A DNA stretch of 64,000 nucleotides from Prostheceraeus crozeri (GCA_907163375.1 CAJQUW010001790.1:2501-66500), one strand, 5' to 3'. Counted from the first letter of the stretch, positions 34,189 to 46,099 are shown. Program-made: numbers and translations. The notes: generated by a model from the sequence alone, not told the origin.

Positions 34189-35048
34189 CAGGGGTCCCAC
34201 TCCTGCGCAGATTTTGCGCAAACCTTGTTGCAAACCTTTTAAATTCTGCGCAAATGCGCAAATTTTTAGGAAATTCCAATTTTCTGCGCAAATTTGACAA
34301 CTTTGTTGTAAAAATGTTAAATTAATAATCGACATGGTATCCTTGAAGTTGCTACCGTTGAAAATAAATTTTCCTTTTCATGCTAATTATATGGATGTGA
34401 ATAATTCATCATCTATTGGACTATATAGTGGACAATGCTCATGCTTTATTCAATTCTGTGTTAATTCTCAATTATAGTCGTCTGCTTTATCAAATCAATC
34501 AATGTGTCGGAATGCCATATTAAAAATTCAAAGAGAATTAGAAGCAAGTGAACAAAGGTTTGTTAGACCAGTTGATACCAGATGGTTGCAATTTTTTGAT
34601 GTTGTCAATGTCTTGGTAGCGCAGTGGGAGACTTTGTGTGTATTTTTTGCTTCGACAAGTCATTCCAAATATGATGATCGGGAAAATATGGACAGATTCA
34701 AGCGAATCAAAACAGCTGTGCAGAGGAAAGATGTATTACTTCGTCTGTACTTTCTTCAAGCTTCTCTTCGTGAATGTAAAGAATTTGAACTCCTGTTTCA
34801 GAAATCTAGCCCGATGATTCATGTCCTGCATGACAAAATCAATGAACTGATCAAAAGTATTCTAGTACATTGATATTTTATAAATGCAATAAGATAACAA
34901 CTTGAAGCAATTAAATAAATCACAAACACAAAGATGGCGACATATGGGGTCTTGGCACAAGAATTTCGAATTTTATCCCTGAAATCAAAAGCTGTGCAAA
35001 TTTTAGCAGCCTGCGCAAATTTTCGCAAATTATGGAGTGGGAGCCCTG
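34189..35048 (+). mobile_element. hAT-like element with TGCGCAAA word ends
   Basis: The left end CAGGGGTCCCACTCC and the inverted right end CAGGGCTCCCACTCC pair over 15 bases with one mismatch. TGCGCAAA-type words cluster at both ends. TACAGAAA and TGCAGAAA near the junctions, plus the empty site at 28283, support a true insertion. It contains a hAT transposase fragment. Confidence 0.88.
34502..34873 (+). pseudogene. hAT transposase fragment
   Basis: The 123-codon frame includes PVDTRWLQFFDVVNVLVAQW, matching the conserved hAT region where TRW precedes a helix with a QW pair, and continues into a typical helical segment (TAVQRKDVLLRLYFLQ). N-terminal zinc finger, catalytic and C-terminal dimerisation parts are missing or out of frame. 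The fragment lies within the TGCGCAAA element and shows that this word-ended family derives from hAT. Confidence 0.6.
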
Positions 35049-35439
35049 CAGAAAGGGTCGTTTAACCGTCAGTAGACATTATGTGTAGAAATAATTTGCT
35101 TGATTTAGCGGGAAAGAATCAGTTGCTATTACATGATACACAAATACACGAGTTTTGAAGACACTGATTACGGAAATTTATTTATACTGATAATTCGCCA
35201 ATATGCTCAATTCACCATTTTCTGTATGTCCAGTCGGGTGACGAACTATCCGGAAAACACTGATACATTATTGCAAGGGCAGGCAAATGAACATCTAATC
35301 GCAATGCGTGAGAGAAAATGCATCGTTATTAACTAATAAGTGTTTATCGCATATTCGTACATTCCGATCATGTTGTGCATTACATACTATACAAAATTAT
35401 TTACATGTTCATCACAGTCACGAGAACAAAAGAGCACGT

Positions 35440-35640
35440 GATATGTGGTGTCAGATCGGATGACGCCAGCGCAACTACAAACCACTTTGTCACGTGTTCA
35501 CGTGATAGGGCGTCAGCTCATCCTGCAAAACAGACTGATCCGCACTCTTAGAGGAAGTGGTGCACAACTGAGGGAGAGATTGATTTTTAATACTGAAAAC
35601 CTTAGATCAGCGGCAAAAAGCCGGCTGGAAACAACATGAC
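35440..35640 (+). pseudogene. Possible Tc1 transposase N-terminal remnant
   Basis: The frame reading RMTPAQLQTTLSRVH resembles the helix-turn-helix region of Tc1-like transposases, then loses similarity. No ends or catalytic region are visible. Confidence 0.25.
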
Positions 35641-35775
35641 TAATTGAGCTGCTGATTTATCACCATAAAATGCTACACGTAGGCAAATAGTTATTTTCTC
35701 AACTGCTGGCCGCATTTGGCCACTCTGCGTGAAGACCCAAATTTCAAGTGCCGACGATGAAGGAGAGATCTTCCC

Positions 35776-36330
35776 TTGTCTCAAGCAATGGTCAGTGAGA
35801 TAAATATAGGCGAACACTCAGTTGAAGTGGTTGGTGACTTCTGCTTCCCAGGCGATAGACTAGGTATTTCCAGAGGTTCTTGTGAGGCGATGACAACTCG
35901 TGTAAGAAGCGCCTGGAAGAATTTCTACGACCTTTTGCCTGTCCTTACCGACAGGAATATCTCGCTGGAGCAGGTATATAATGTCTGTATCAGGAGTGTC
36001 TTACTGCATGCGTCGGAGACATGGCCCATAAAGGTTAATGACCTTACTCGCCTGGTAAGAAATGAGAACTCTATATTCCGATGGATGTGTTCCATCAAAC
36101 TATGTGAACGCCGCTCCCTGTGCGAACTGAGAGGCATGCTCCATCTACATGACCTGGAATCAGTCCTGCGCCAAAATCGTCGCACTGGTTTGGTCACATG
36201 CAACGGTTGCAGGACTAGAAGTGGCCAAAGGTCATCTTATTATGAATTGACTGGACCGACCATCAGAGGTGGACAGAGGATGAGATGGTGGCACAATGTC
36301 AAGAGAGTAGGAGTAAGCAAGTGTTGCATC
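35776..36330 (+). mobile_element. RTE/Proto2-like LINE C-terminal fragment
   Basis: The frame reads EVVGDFCFPGDRLGISRG, RVRSAWKNFYDLLPVL, SETWPIKVNDLTRLVRNEN and MCSIKLCERRSLCELRG, the post-RT region of the LINE family. A frameshift follows at about 36175, after DLESVLRQNR. The 3' tail is missing, so it is truncated at both ends. Confidence 0.87.
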
Positions 36331-37204
36331 ATAGACTTTATAATCGGCTCAATGACTTTATGTTTATCGATTAAGCAAGGAGTACGAATTACTAATAAGA
36401 GACATCAGTTTCCGATGCTGACAACATTATGAATTCGCAATATCTCCGTAACTTTCCAGTTTGAAAATTTTGATTGGAATTGAAGGCTCTCACTTGGAAA
36501 TGCCAGTGTTTTCCAGAATTCATGGACAGGAAAATGGAAAATGTTAGGGTGAACCTGCATAGGGGAGCAGGGGTCATCAAAATGATTATTATGGAAGGGG
36601 AGGAAGGCTGCCTTCAACGATCTGAGTGAGAATCAGGCCGGATTTGTCAGACCCGTTAGCCTCAGTCCAGTCGGCATCGTACAGTTTTCCAATTTTCGGC
36701 GTGGGCCTTGATCTGCTACTCGCTTTTTGACCATTTGAAAACAGTTGTAAAATATGCTTGCATAATCATTTATCATATTTTTGTCAACATTTGTTTGCTT
36801 AAGCCTTGTCATCACATGACCAATCTAGACAGTTTCTTGAGACCTGCCTAATTTAAGGAGCGATGCATGCCTTACTGATATGAGTACCAGAAAATGTTTG
36901 CCAAAATTTTGAATATTTTTATCATTAGTCATGTTTGCGACATGCGGGTCAGGTTTTCGTGAAAGACTGGTGGGTCAGAAAGGTCGCGTGTGGGCCATGC
37001 TTTAGTGACTCGCACGTCACTTTGCATTTGAATTAAACTTTTGAACACTGTCCTTCAAATGATATGTTGTCTACCATCGTGTTGTGTGTTGTCTTGGCAT
37101 CATAAGTTTTTGGATTTCTGACATTCTTTTGTGCACACCCGGTGCAATGCAGACGAAATGCGAAAACGCCATGTGAATGCAATTATAAGATAGCATCCTA
37201 TTAT

Positions 37205-37365
37205 TGAATGGTTTAGCGTCACCACTCCCCCCAATCACACAGTCAGACTGGAGCGTTGTGATCTTCTATTCCGGATGCCCTTCCAGATGACTTTCGGGGC
37301 TCAACTCCTGTACCGAATTATCGCTAGGCCAAGCACTTAACCACTGTGCAACGGAAACCCAATCA
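37205..37365 (-). mobile_element. tRNA-derived SINE
   Basis: Minus-strand reading begins CCGTTGCACAGTGGTTAAG (A-box region) with CAGGAGTTGAGCCCC (B-box region), then GGAAGGGCATCCGGA, a body word common to metazoan tRNA SINEs. The tail is unclear. Confidence 0.65.
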
Positions 37366-38220
37366 TATTCTCTTATTCATCATTGCAACCGAGACTAGAG
37401 TCAATTTCATAACCTAGCAGCTAGCTCTAAAACATAGATAAGTTTGTTATTTACGCTTCATTTTATATTGATAATCTAAGTCTGAGTCGGTAAATCTGTC
37501 ATCTGAGAGCTGAAAACTTGTGACTTTTAATTTTAAAGTATGAGAACCTTCTATGAACACTACTGAGAATATCTATGAAACTTATAAGCCTGTTCCTATC
37601 TTCTAACAATGCAAATGCAAACGAACACAAACAAAATCGATTCGATGATAATAGTATTTATGGCGATTAATGAAACTTGTCAATAAATCGTGAGTTCTAT
37701 ATGGACAAGACATAAAATATGACATAATTCAGGAAAAGATGCAGAATCATAGCTAAAACTGATTCATTCACAAGAATACTAAGATAATGTTGATATTACT
37801 GAACATACATGCATTTCAAGTCCAGGTTATTCATGATAAATTCTGACATTATAGACTGATGATTTGCGCAATGATTTACGCACGGCCTTTTCTTCCGATC
37901 CGTATTATCATTTCTCATACTTGTACGTCTCATCCTCCATCTCTCATTCATTGTATATGGTCATTTTATCACTCATCACATATTTGTATTACGTTTTCCA
38001 AGTTGGAAATAAACGATTTGACTTTTATAACTATTTGGCGCTGTTTGTCTATAACTAGAAAGTCTGATTTGAGAGATATTTTGAAAACTCTCAAAAATCG
38101 TTTTCTCCTGACATGGAATTTTAGATTAAATTAGTGTTGACGCAAACAAAAAAACTTAAAAGCAAGTATGTGAAGTAGCCTACATTCACAATGTTATAAA
38201 ATTTGAATTTCAAATTCAAA

Positions 38221-38560
38221 AGTCTGCGCAGTGACTCTGTGGTAAAGTGCTCTCTCTGTTTCCGGAAGACCTTGGTTCAAATCTTGGTAAGGTCAAACCG
38301 AAGACCTTTGAATTAGGTACACTTTTTATTCTTGCTAAACACTCAGCACGAAAGAGTGAAAATAGGATAAACGGAACTCGGCCACATAGAAGAGCCGCGT
38401 ATCCGAGCATAAACAAGGATAATTTTTTGGTACTTGTATTCTTTCCTCTACATGCTGTCGACACCCGCAAGTGTTTGTTGCATCCTCAAGGATCTTCTCT
38501 TACTCCTAAGTGCACTCTCATTACCGTCGCAAAATCGTTGAGTGTGTAAAATTCCTGGTT
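38221..38560 (+). mobile_element. tRNA-derived SINE (second family)
   Basis: GACTCTGTGGTAAAGTGCTC (A box) and GGTTCAAATCTTGG (B box) lie about 45 bases apart. A body with GCTAAACACTCAGCACG follows. The 100-codon frame across it is not a gene. Confidence 0.6.
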
Positions 38561-38797
38561 TGTAGGAAATTCACAGCACTTGTTTTGTCATTCACTATAG
38601 CTGCAGTGTAGACAACAATTAGCGTTTACAATCTCACGAAGTTCATGATCACAGCTGTATCTTTTATTCTGAGTATCCAAGGGATCACTGACCAATCCTT
38701 CATCACAGGATTCAAGTAAGACTTCTCAGTGATGTTGTGGTATCACTCAGTGACAACAGATTAAGTATATTTCAAATCCAATGTGACTAAGTTTGAC

Positions 38798-39037
38798 CAC
38801 GGCTAGGACCGGTTAATTTTGTTGTAACCGAATAAAATCGGTTAAATGAGGATTTCCGGTATTTATTTAGTTGTCAAGGTTTATCGACAACTACGGACCT
38901 TGTCAATTTGGGTTTCGACCGAATTCCTCCACTTGCAGTGTTTTGATTTCATTGCATGACTGCATTACTAATCAAACATCGCAACCGATTTTAACCGTTT
39001 AAGAGGAGGTGTTACCGGTTGACCGATCTCAGCCCTG
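38798..39037. mobile_element. Short hAT-like MITE with CCGGTT word ends
   Basis: The left end CACGGCTAGGACCGGTTAA and the inverted right end CAGGGCTGAGATCGGTCAA pair. CCGGTT/AACCGG words fill both ends. Flanks AGTTTGAC and CGTTTGAC match at 7 of 8 positions, a good hAT target duplication. It is 240 bp with no coding sequence. Confidence 0.85.
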
Positions 39038-39979
39038 CGTTTGACGAATGTGATGAATTTAAAAAAACTGGATAATGTAGGGGGAGGAGTAGAATCACAC
39101 ATTTTTTATGTATTTCAAGTCTCTGGATCAAAATTCAATTCAAATTGAAAAGTTATTAATTTCCTTGGTAGTTTGAAGTTCTAGTAGGCTGTTCATTTGT
39201 ACAGTTCCCATATAATCGCTGCAATCATTACTTTTTGAGAAGGGACTTGTACACAGTCAACAGCCTCCATGACAGTGGAATATAGTAAGTAAGGCCTACA
39301 TATCAAGCATGTTTTGTTTTGTACTTAGTTGATCAATCAAAGGATTTCACGCTCGTGAAACACATGTGTAGCAGCCACGCCGCCGTAAATTAAGTGAGGA
39401 AACTGTGTGAATATCATTGGACAAGAAGAGATGTATTCCACAAATGTGTGCGTTAGGAGAAGAGCGTTCAGTTTTGATCAAAACTAAATATAAAAATCGT
39501 CTTGATGTTCGGAGTGATATCCGTATATCTACTTCAAGCACAAAAGCAAATATCAAAAAGCTTAAGGGACAAGAACAGAAATCCCATTGAATCTTTTGTT
39601 GTTACTTTTTCTGTGTAATTGTTCTATCAAATTTAACTCAGGTTATTGTTCCATAATGATTCGTTTTTATTAAGATATTTGATTTGTTTAGCCTGCCACT
39701 TACAAATTTAGAGAAAAAACGAAAAAATAACTCGAAGAGCCCTTTGGTTTACAGTATTGTTTCAAAATTCAAGTCTCATCAAAATATAGTGCTTACAAGT
39801 ACATTAACGTAAATCTACTTAGAAATGAAAAGAGAGCATCTATTGTAAAATAAAGATCGAACATTGACATGAGGTGTATCAAGGAAATGATGAAGTCATA
39901 CAATTTGATAATGTCGAAACAAAGAAATTGAAAGAAGAAATAAATAACTATCAAATCAAGTAGCCTATAGAACAACCGG

Positions 39980-40045
39980 CGACAGTAAAATGATTAACCT
40001 GGAAGGGGGCCATAGAACATAAAACGTTGAGAATCACTGCTCTAT
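39980..40045. mobile_element. Single Charlie-like hAT terminus
   Basis: AAACGTTGAGAATCACTGCTC is the inverse of the common hAT start CAGTGATTCTCAAC, next to a purine run. No partner was found. Confidence 0.4.
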
Positions 40046-40697
40046 GGAAAGACGCAACTGCTAATCCTCCATTGCATAAACAGCTAAATATAGTGCAAAT
40101 TCATAAACTTTTGTTACCTACATGACCTTTCATGCTAAACTCATTTCTATCCATAGTAGGTGTGTATTTGCCCCCTACTCGAAGCTATTTGATAAACCTT
40201 GCAAAGTACATTAACTGGATAGGACATAATACTCGAATAGGATTTGAGTTTGAACTAATAATCAGTTTCTTCAGTTTGCATGTTGTTGTGATAGTGATCA
40301 ATGAAAGATCATTTGAGGTCAAGTATACACAGTCATCTTGGCTGTCAATCACACTTAGCACTATGATTCTGCTTAAAGTGCATGTAAAGGACTTTTAATG
40401 TATACATGTATATAGCAGGTTTGCTAATGATCCTTCTATCTCACCGAATTTTTGTTATTTTCGTGGGAATCTCACTCTTTCTCATACTATATTATCAATG
40501 ATTTACTAAAGCAGTACCCCGTGCATTGAAATTGTTATGTGTTATTTGACGCAAACGATATGAAGTGAAAAAAAGGATTGAAATGGTAAAATTTGAAGCA
40601 GTCTAGGGGCCTCTGGGAAGACAGTGTGTAGACTATGTAATTCTGATGAGATGGAGCAAATACAATTGAGCCCACATTCCTCATACTAAAGCTACAG

Positions 40698-42170
40698 CAG
40701 GAGCTGGAAAAATTAATTGATTGGAAATTGATTGCAATTTACTGATTGATTAACCATCTTCAATTCAGTTAATTGATTGGATCGGTTGACAATTATTCCA
40801 ACTAATTCCAATTAGTCACAAGTAAAAAAAGCGATTATTGTAAGTTATATTGTATAATATATATAGGCCTACACAGCAGAGATGCGGAGTCCTATCAATT
40901 TGATGGGACTCCGACTCCGAGTGGCAATTATATAAAGCCTAGCTTTTAAAAAAACTGTCAACCTTATCATAGATCATTGTAGGCTTACCTGAATCGAATT
41001 TAGGTGATCATTGCTGTATCAATTACCAATCGTTTTCGATGAAAGTTGATTAAATGTCGCTTTAAGTTGGATGCATACGACCCCGCTCCTCCCATCTTGC
41101 TGATGTGTGCTTCACACGGTTTTTCTGCAGTCTCTACTAGGCAGGAAAATGCCCATCCTTCTCCAAAAAATATGAGTACACATTTGATTTTAATATGCGC
41201 TTTGGAGGAGCCATCACAAACGATTAGCGTGATGGTAAGAGGTAATGTTCTCAAGCAAACTAGTATTTCATTTTTGTCTCTGATGTGACCTTTGGTGCGT
41301 AAGTGTGATCGAGGCTAGGAAGGCTTGTCTTCTCTATTAAATCACCGAGTGAAACGACAGTCCTCATCATCACCATTTCACCATCATGGTTCATTCCCTC
41401 AACTATTTCAAGCTTTGCATGCACTCCTGTCTCTGTAATTTTGTTTGACGGAGAAAGTTGACATCAAGACAGTGACAGCTATGCACGAGGACAAATAATT
41501 TGTTTGTACTATATTTCGGGTCTACTTATAGGCCGGAGTCCTATCACTTGGATAGGACTCCAACCCCAGCAAAACTGATAGGACTCTGGGACTCCGACTC
41601 CCTGCTACACAGTCGATGATGTGATATTCTGTAGGCCTACTCGTATTCAAAAAGCGAAGAAATGTTTGATTTTGGCCTTATTCGAAGCTAGTTGTTAATA
41701 ATCCAAAGCATTCATTGAAACTTAATTTAAAAGTCTCTAACTAGCAAGTATATACGTTTCATATTTTCTCTACATGAAGTCATGTTATGGCATATCATCA
41801 TGATGGTCAGAGTGGCATTATTTCAATGTTTGAACTGGAAAATATTGCGCTTGAAGAACAGAGGAGAAAGTAAAGATTAATTATCAGTCATTGCTTAACA
41901 TTGTTATCAGCGCATTTGCATGCTTTGTCAGTTCAACGAACATAATTATATAGAAAATGCATGCATGTGATTGCAGGTAAATTCTATTTCTGTAAGTGTT
42001 TTATTGCACCTATGTCCTATGGAACTAGCGTTCTAAGTATTTATCAATCAAGTTTCAGTCATGTGGCAAGATCTACCTAGATTTGGTAATAATGAAAAAT
42101 AATTGGAATTAATTGATTGTTGTCAAAAAATGAGACCAATTGAATTGCAATTAATGTTTTCCGAACCCTG
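40698..42170. mobile_element. hAT-like element with AATTGATT word ends, holding another
   Basis: The left end CAGGAGCTGGAAAAATTAA and the inverted right end CAGGGTTCGGAAAACATTAA pair. Words AATTGATT and ATTAATTG repeat at both ends. Flanks AGCTACAG and AGCTAAGT match at 6 of 8. The 728-bp element at 40877-41604 is inserted inside it, so this outer element (about 745 bp alone) is older. Confidence 0.82.
40877..41604. mobile_element. hAT-like element with GACTCC word ends
   Basis: It runs from CAGAGATGCGGAGTCC to GGACTCCGACTCCCTG-type sequence. It is flanked by a perfect 8-bp duplication CTACACAG (40869-40876 and 41605-41612), proof of transposition with hAT-type staggering. GGAGTC and CCTATCA words recur several times at each end. 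No transposase; non-autonomous. Confidence 0.93.
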
Positions 42171-42302
42171 AGCTAAGTGCTTTGGTCCTTAATGTAGGAC
42201 GCGAAGATAGTTGGTGATTTATGTCCGCGTTTTGCTAATATTTTTATGGATCACATTGAAAGACATCTGAGTAGGCCTATGCTAAAAATCATCATGTTCG
42301 TA

Positions 42303-42415
42303 TTAATCTATTCATGCCGAGACCCCAAAAGGAGAAAATTCAAGATGTGAGGGCAAAATATTTCATTCTCATCTCTTGTATTTTTCTTTTCGGGGTCTCG
42401 ACATGTTTAGATTAA
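42303..42415. repeat. Imperfect hairpin, ~45-bp arms
   Basis: TTAATCTATTCATGCCGAGACCCC is matched by an inverse with a few mismatches, around a ~20-base centre. This is a small MITE or a precursor-like hairpin. I see no independent sign that it is a microRNA. Confidence 0.75.
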
Positions 42416-42534
42416 TTCTTTCACTTACCAGATGTGTCAGCTGCCGACTTTCTACATGTATGCACATCCACTATACCAATGGTTTGTGCATATAATGCGA
42501 ACACGAGTTAGTTATTTGCTTAGGAGATGCTCTG

Positions 42535-43085
42535 GCTGGTCATGATATAATATTCTTGACTTGGAAAGAGCTAGGAATTTCTCGACTACCATCCAGTAAT
42601 CATCTTCAGGTATAAAAGACTAGGGTTAGTAGAAGTTTGAAATATAACTGGCTCACGATCATGACAATACAAATTTAAGACTACGTGACGTATTCATTAT
42701 TAATAAACTCAAACCAAAAATAAATAGTAGAGCAGAACTTGACAGTTACTGTAATTTCCTTTTCTACTGATTATATCTTCTCATTTTTTCACTACCTCAT
42801 CTACCATAGCATTCATCACACCTGCTAGGTCAATTTTTGCTACTGCTAAAGATAAGTAATCCAGTACAACGAGTTCATATCTACATCCTATCATATCATA
42901 TCAGTGTAAATTATCATCACCTCATTGTAAATATCACTTTCAAGTTCCTTATATTTCAAACTTTTACTAATCCTAGTCTTTTGCACCTGAAGATGATTAC
43001 TGAATGGTAATCGAAAAGTTTTGTACATCTTAACCTAAAATAATAATTGACTTCTCAAAAATTCCTGTTTCTTTCCAACTCAAAA
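42535..43085. mobile_element. Foldback element whose arms carry hammerhead-like motifs
   Basis: The arm at 42559-42650 recurs inverted at 42945-43085. Both include TACCTGAAGATGATTACTG or GCACCTGAAGATGATTACTG. The right arm has about 40 extra bases after the GAAA box. The 300-base centre has no coding sequence. Terminal boundaries are approximate. Confidence 0.75.
42984..43030 (+). ncRNA. Hammerhead-like motif in the foldback right arm
   Basis: GCAC, CTGAAGA, one extra T, a 6-bp stem GATTAC/GTAATC with loop TGAATG, GAAA, a minimal stem III, then TGTAC. Stem I pairs 4 of 5 positions. The left arm (minus strand) has GAGA in place of GAAA, so it is more decayed. Confidence 0.4.
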
Positions 43086-43089
43086 ATAC

Positions 43090-44340
43090 TAGCTATTTGC
43101 TTTCATGTTTGCAAGTTTGTATTTTGAACCCGAGCTCTGAGAACTTGATTTGAATTTTTTAATTAATCGCAGATGTCTATAAGTTGGATGATGCATATCT
43201 GCAAATGAATTACTGATTCTTTATAACAAGGTAAACAAGTCAGACACGTTTGTAGTTCCCGCAGTGACTTAAGTCAAATTTTGTTCACACTTCTTGAATT
43301 TCATCATGTTTGCTTTTTGCGTTACGTTGATGATTCCCTTGCTCTTCTCGGCAATGAAAACGATGCCCATTAACCTGATGCGCTTGTCGATTCAGCTCAT
43401 CCTAATCTAAAGTTCACGTGTGAATTTGAAATGTATCATGTTTAGTCATCTGCTGATGCATCGGTACACCGCCGAATTGATGGCTTATTGCGACATGCAT
43501 TTTTAATAAATCTACATCGAGTGGTATTTCCTTGAATTCGCATGTTGCCTGGAACGTGATCCTTTGCGGTCTTTGTACTCGCGTCGTGCTCCAGTGAGTT
43601 TTGGCACTGAAAACTGATCTGTTGTACCGGTTGAGCGCCGAAAGACTAAAGGATCTGCGATATCAGAGAGGAAAGCGAGTTTGGTTTTGAATCCAAGGAG
43701 AGTCTTCGCTTCAATGATTGAACTATTATTCGAATGGATAGCTCAATAATCTTAATTCTTTTGCCAATATCTTTAGTGGACATTCCATTGATTATTGCAA
43801 TTAGATTTCACTCAGTAACATCGAAGATTTAATTGATAGTCAGTGTGTGGAGAAATCAGAAGCAAATCCTCGAAAGCTTCATATTCAGTCACAGATTGAG
43901 TAACAATCACATCACATCACATCGTCTTTTATGCAGTTACATCTATATAGATTATAGTTGTGTTGATCGATAACATCATTTTATCAAGCATAATCCTTTT
44001 TCGATAGGCAGGTGCGCCTATTGGTGTACAATGCATGTATTGTAAAAGATCAGTTGTTATTCTATAATAAATATTTGGCGTGTAGTGGTAAAACATGACA
44101 GACAGAGTCAAGAAACAATCAGGTTTACTAATCAAAAGATTGACATGGTAATGATGAATTCAGTTACAGCGGCTAAAACATTATTCAGCGAGGGAATCTC
44201 CTATAACCACTACAGATCTATCAAATAGATATTTACGCAACAAGTGTAATTTATCCATCATCATTGCATTTTTCCAGATCAACATGTCTATGCATGCACC
44301 GGAAGGCTATTTGTCCGCTTCAAAATTATGTAAGGCTGCC
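43090..44340. other. No recognisable gene
   Basis: AT-rich sequence with a CACATCACATCACATC run near 43905. No element ends. Confidence 0.5.
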
Positions 44341-44348
44341 TGTATATT

Positions 44349-45289
44349 CAGGGCTGCCGTGGGGATGGATTTCCTATCCCCATTCCCATAGAATTCCTGT
44401 GAGGATCCCCATATCTGCACACGGGTTGTTATCACATTCCTATATGGACAAAAGATATGCCTACGATTGCGATGTTCTACATGTTGAAAATAAAATGTAT
44501 GTTCTTATATTTGTCGGTATTGGGTACCTTGCGTAAGTATTTAAAAGTTATTAATGAAAATAGGAATAAGCCTATGTATATATCACTTCATTTAGTATTA
44601 TAAAAGTTAATGAAGGGCCTTCCATGTCCCCGGTGTGATTGCATCTATTGAGATGTTCGGTATTTTGTACATAGTTAAATTACTCCTATATGATTATTCC
44701 TAGTGTTTACGTGGCATTTCTTGGTTATCTTTGGCTTCAATATGACCTTGCTTCATTTCTGAAAAAAAATCTAATTTGATAAATTTCAACCGTACATTTT
44801 CATTAAGAGTCTGCATGCTATATCATGATCAGTATATCTGCTTATGAAATAATCCACTAGCATCACGCGTCTACTTTCTATATGATAATTCAGAATATCA
44901 TGAAACTTAAAACCAAAACTCTTATTATTAAATTGTAAAAGAAATAAACTAACAAATTTTGTTGTATAGATTCTGATAAAGTTTCAAATACTTAAGGGAG
45001 TCAAGAATCTCAGCTATTCGTTATCCCTAGTTTTCACGAGTCTTCGGAAGTCACATGAGTGGCTGGTGGATTTTTAATTCTAATTCAAGGTTCAATTGAA
45101 GTTAGCTGAGCGCTCGAGACACTATTTCTGGACGTTGACGACAGAAAGTATGTAGTACAGTATGTACAGTATTTAAATTATTGAAGTAATTTTATCAACA
45201 CAGTGATAGGTTCTGAATTCCCCATCCTTGGGGATCTCCATGAGAAAATTATCAATCCCCATCCCATCCCCATCCCCACGGCAGCCCTG
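44349..45289. mobile_element. hAT-like element with CCCCAT word ends
   Basis: The left end CAGGGCTGCCGTGGGGATGG and its inverse at 45270-45289 are a perfect 20-bp inverted repeat. CCCCAT/ATGGGG words repeat inside both ends. Flanks TGTATATT and AAAATTTT match only in part. 941 bp; non-autonomous. Confidence 0.88.
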
Positions 45290-45294
45290 AAAAT

Positions 45295-45850
45295 TTTCCT
45301 TTCAGAAGGAATAGAGTCGCCAATTTAAATTTATTAAAACATGCAGACATCGCAAGCGCTTTCTTAGTTGCGTATTTTAGAAGCCTTGTATATTTTGAAT
45401 CGTGCACCACCCCTCAGTGTTCATAAAGAGTTTGCATAAAGTCTATTGTTGCCCTGGTAGTCTTGATTGTCAGCATTCTTTTGTGCTATCTTTCCGTCCG
45501 TCTGTGTTTCATTCATTGCATCTAACTGTGTACGCATTTCACTGTGATGTCACTTTTACTCGGCCGTATCGCATGACTAGAGGCCTCGAAAACGCTCGCG
45601 ATGTCTGCATGTTTTAATAATGTAGGGTTGTTGGCCTTTTTCAGTAAAGCAATCGAGTCAGATAACAAATGTGATTGCTGTGTGAATTTCAGTTCAGCAG
45701 CGCATTATAATTAGCTTTTTATTCACCACTGTTTAGTGTACTTTTCAATGAGTCATGCACATCGTATTGTCAATGCATGTATAATAGATAATGTAGGTTG
45801 CATCACGAGTGATTACAAGAGCCCGAATTTAAACACGAGGTTAACTGAGT
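45295..45850. other. No recognisable gene
   Basis: A 71-codon frame at 45402-45617 resembles nothing. No repeats of note. Confidence 0.45.
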
Positions 45851-45855
45851 GTCAC

Positions 45856-46095
45856 CATAGAAATGGATAATAACTGAGTTTCATGCAATGCACAATAGTG
45901 GCAGATAAATCGCACGCGTTTTCACTTACATGGACTTGTCAACGACTATAGGCCCTATCATTTGGTTAGAATCCGCCAATTCTAAGCTTTTCGCTGTTGA
46001 GTCATGCCCCAACATAGTTCCGCGTCTGCGTGTTGACCTTCAGTTCATTCCCTTCCTAGTTAGCTTCAGATGACCAATCTATTTCTATGGGTGTG
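45856..46095 (+). repeat. Dispersed ~265-bp repeat (copy 2 of 3)
   Basis: Diverged copy of the 12976-13240 repeat, sharing GTTTCATGCAATGCACAATA and GCATTTTCACTTA-like stretches. Confidence 0.7.
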
Positions 46096-46099
46096 ACCG

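Larger units (their letters stand above)
34045..35090 (+). repeat. Dispersed repeat interrupted by a hAT-like element
   Basis: This matches 28140-28335 on both sides of the 34189-35048 insertion. Confidence 0.8.
33639..35262. mobile_element. Outer hAT-like element with TTCGCCA words
   Basis: The left end CAATGTTTTCCGGATAATTT and the inverted right end CAGTGTTTTCCGGATAGTTC pair well. AATTCGCCAC-like words follow inside both ends. The element of ~1.62 kb contains a dispersed repeat, which in turn contains another hAT-like element (34189-35048). The flanking 8-mers match only about half, so it is old. Confidence 0.65.

Noticed and set aside
36568-36600. CAGGGGTCATC as a hAT left end
   Set aside because: No inverted partner or repeated word nearby.
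38247-38549. 100-codon reading frame
   Set aside because: It lies across a tRNA-derived SINE and does not resemble a protein.
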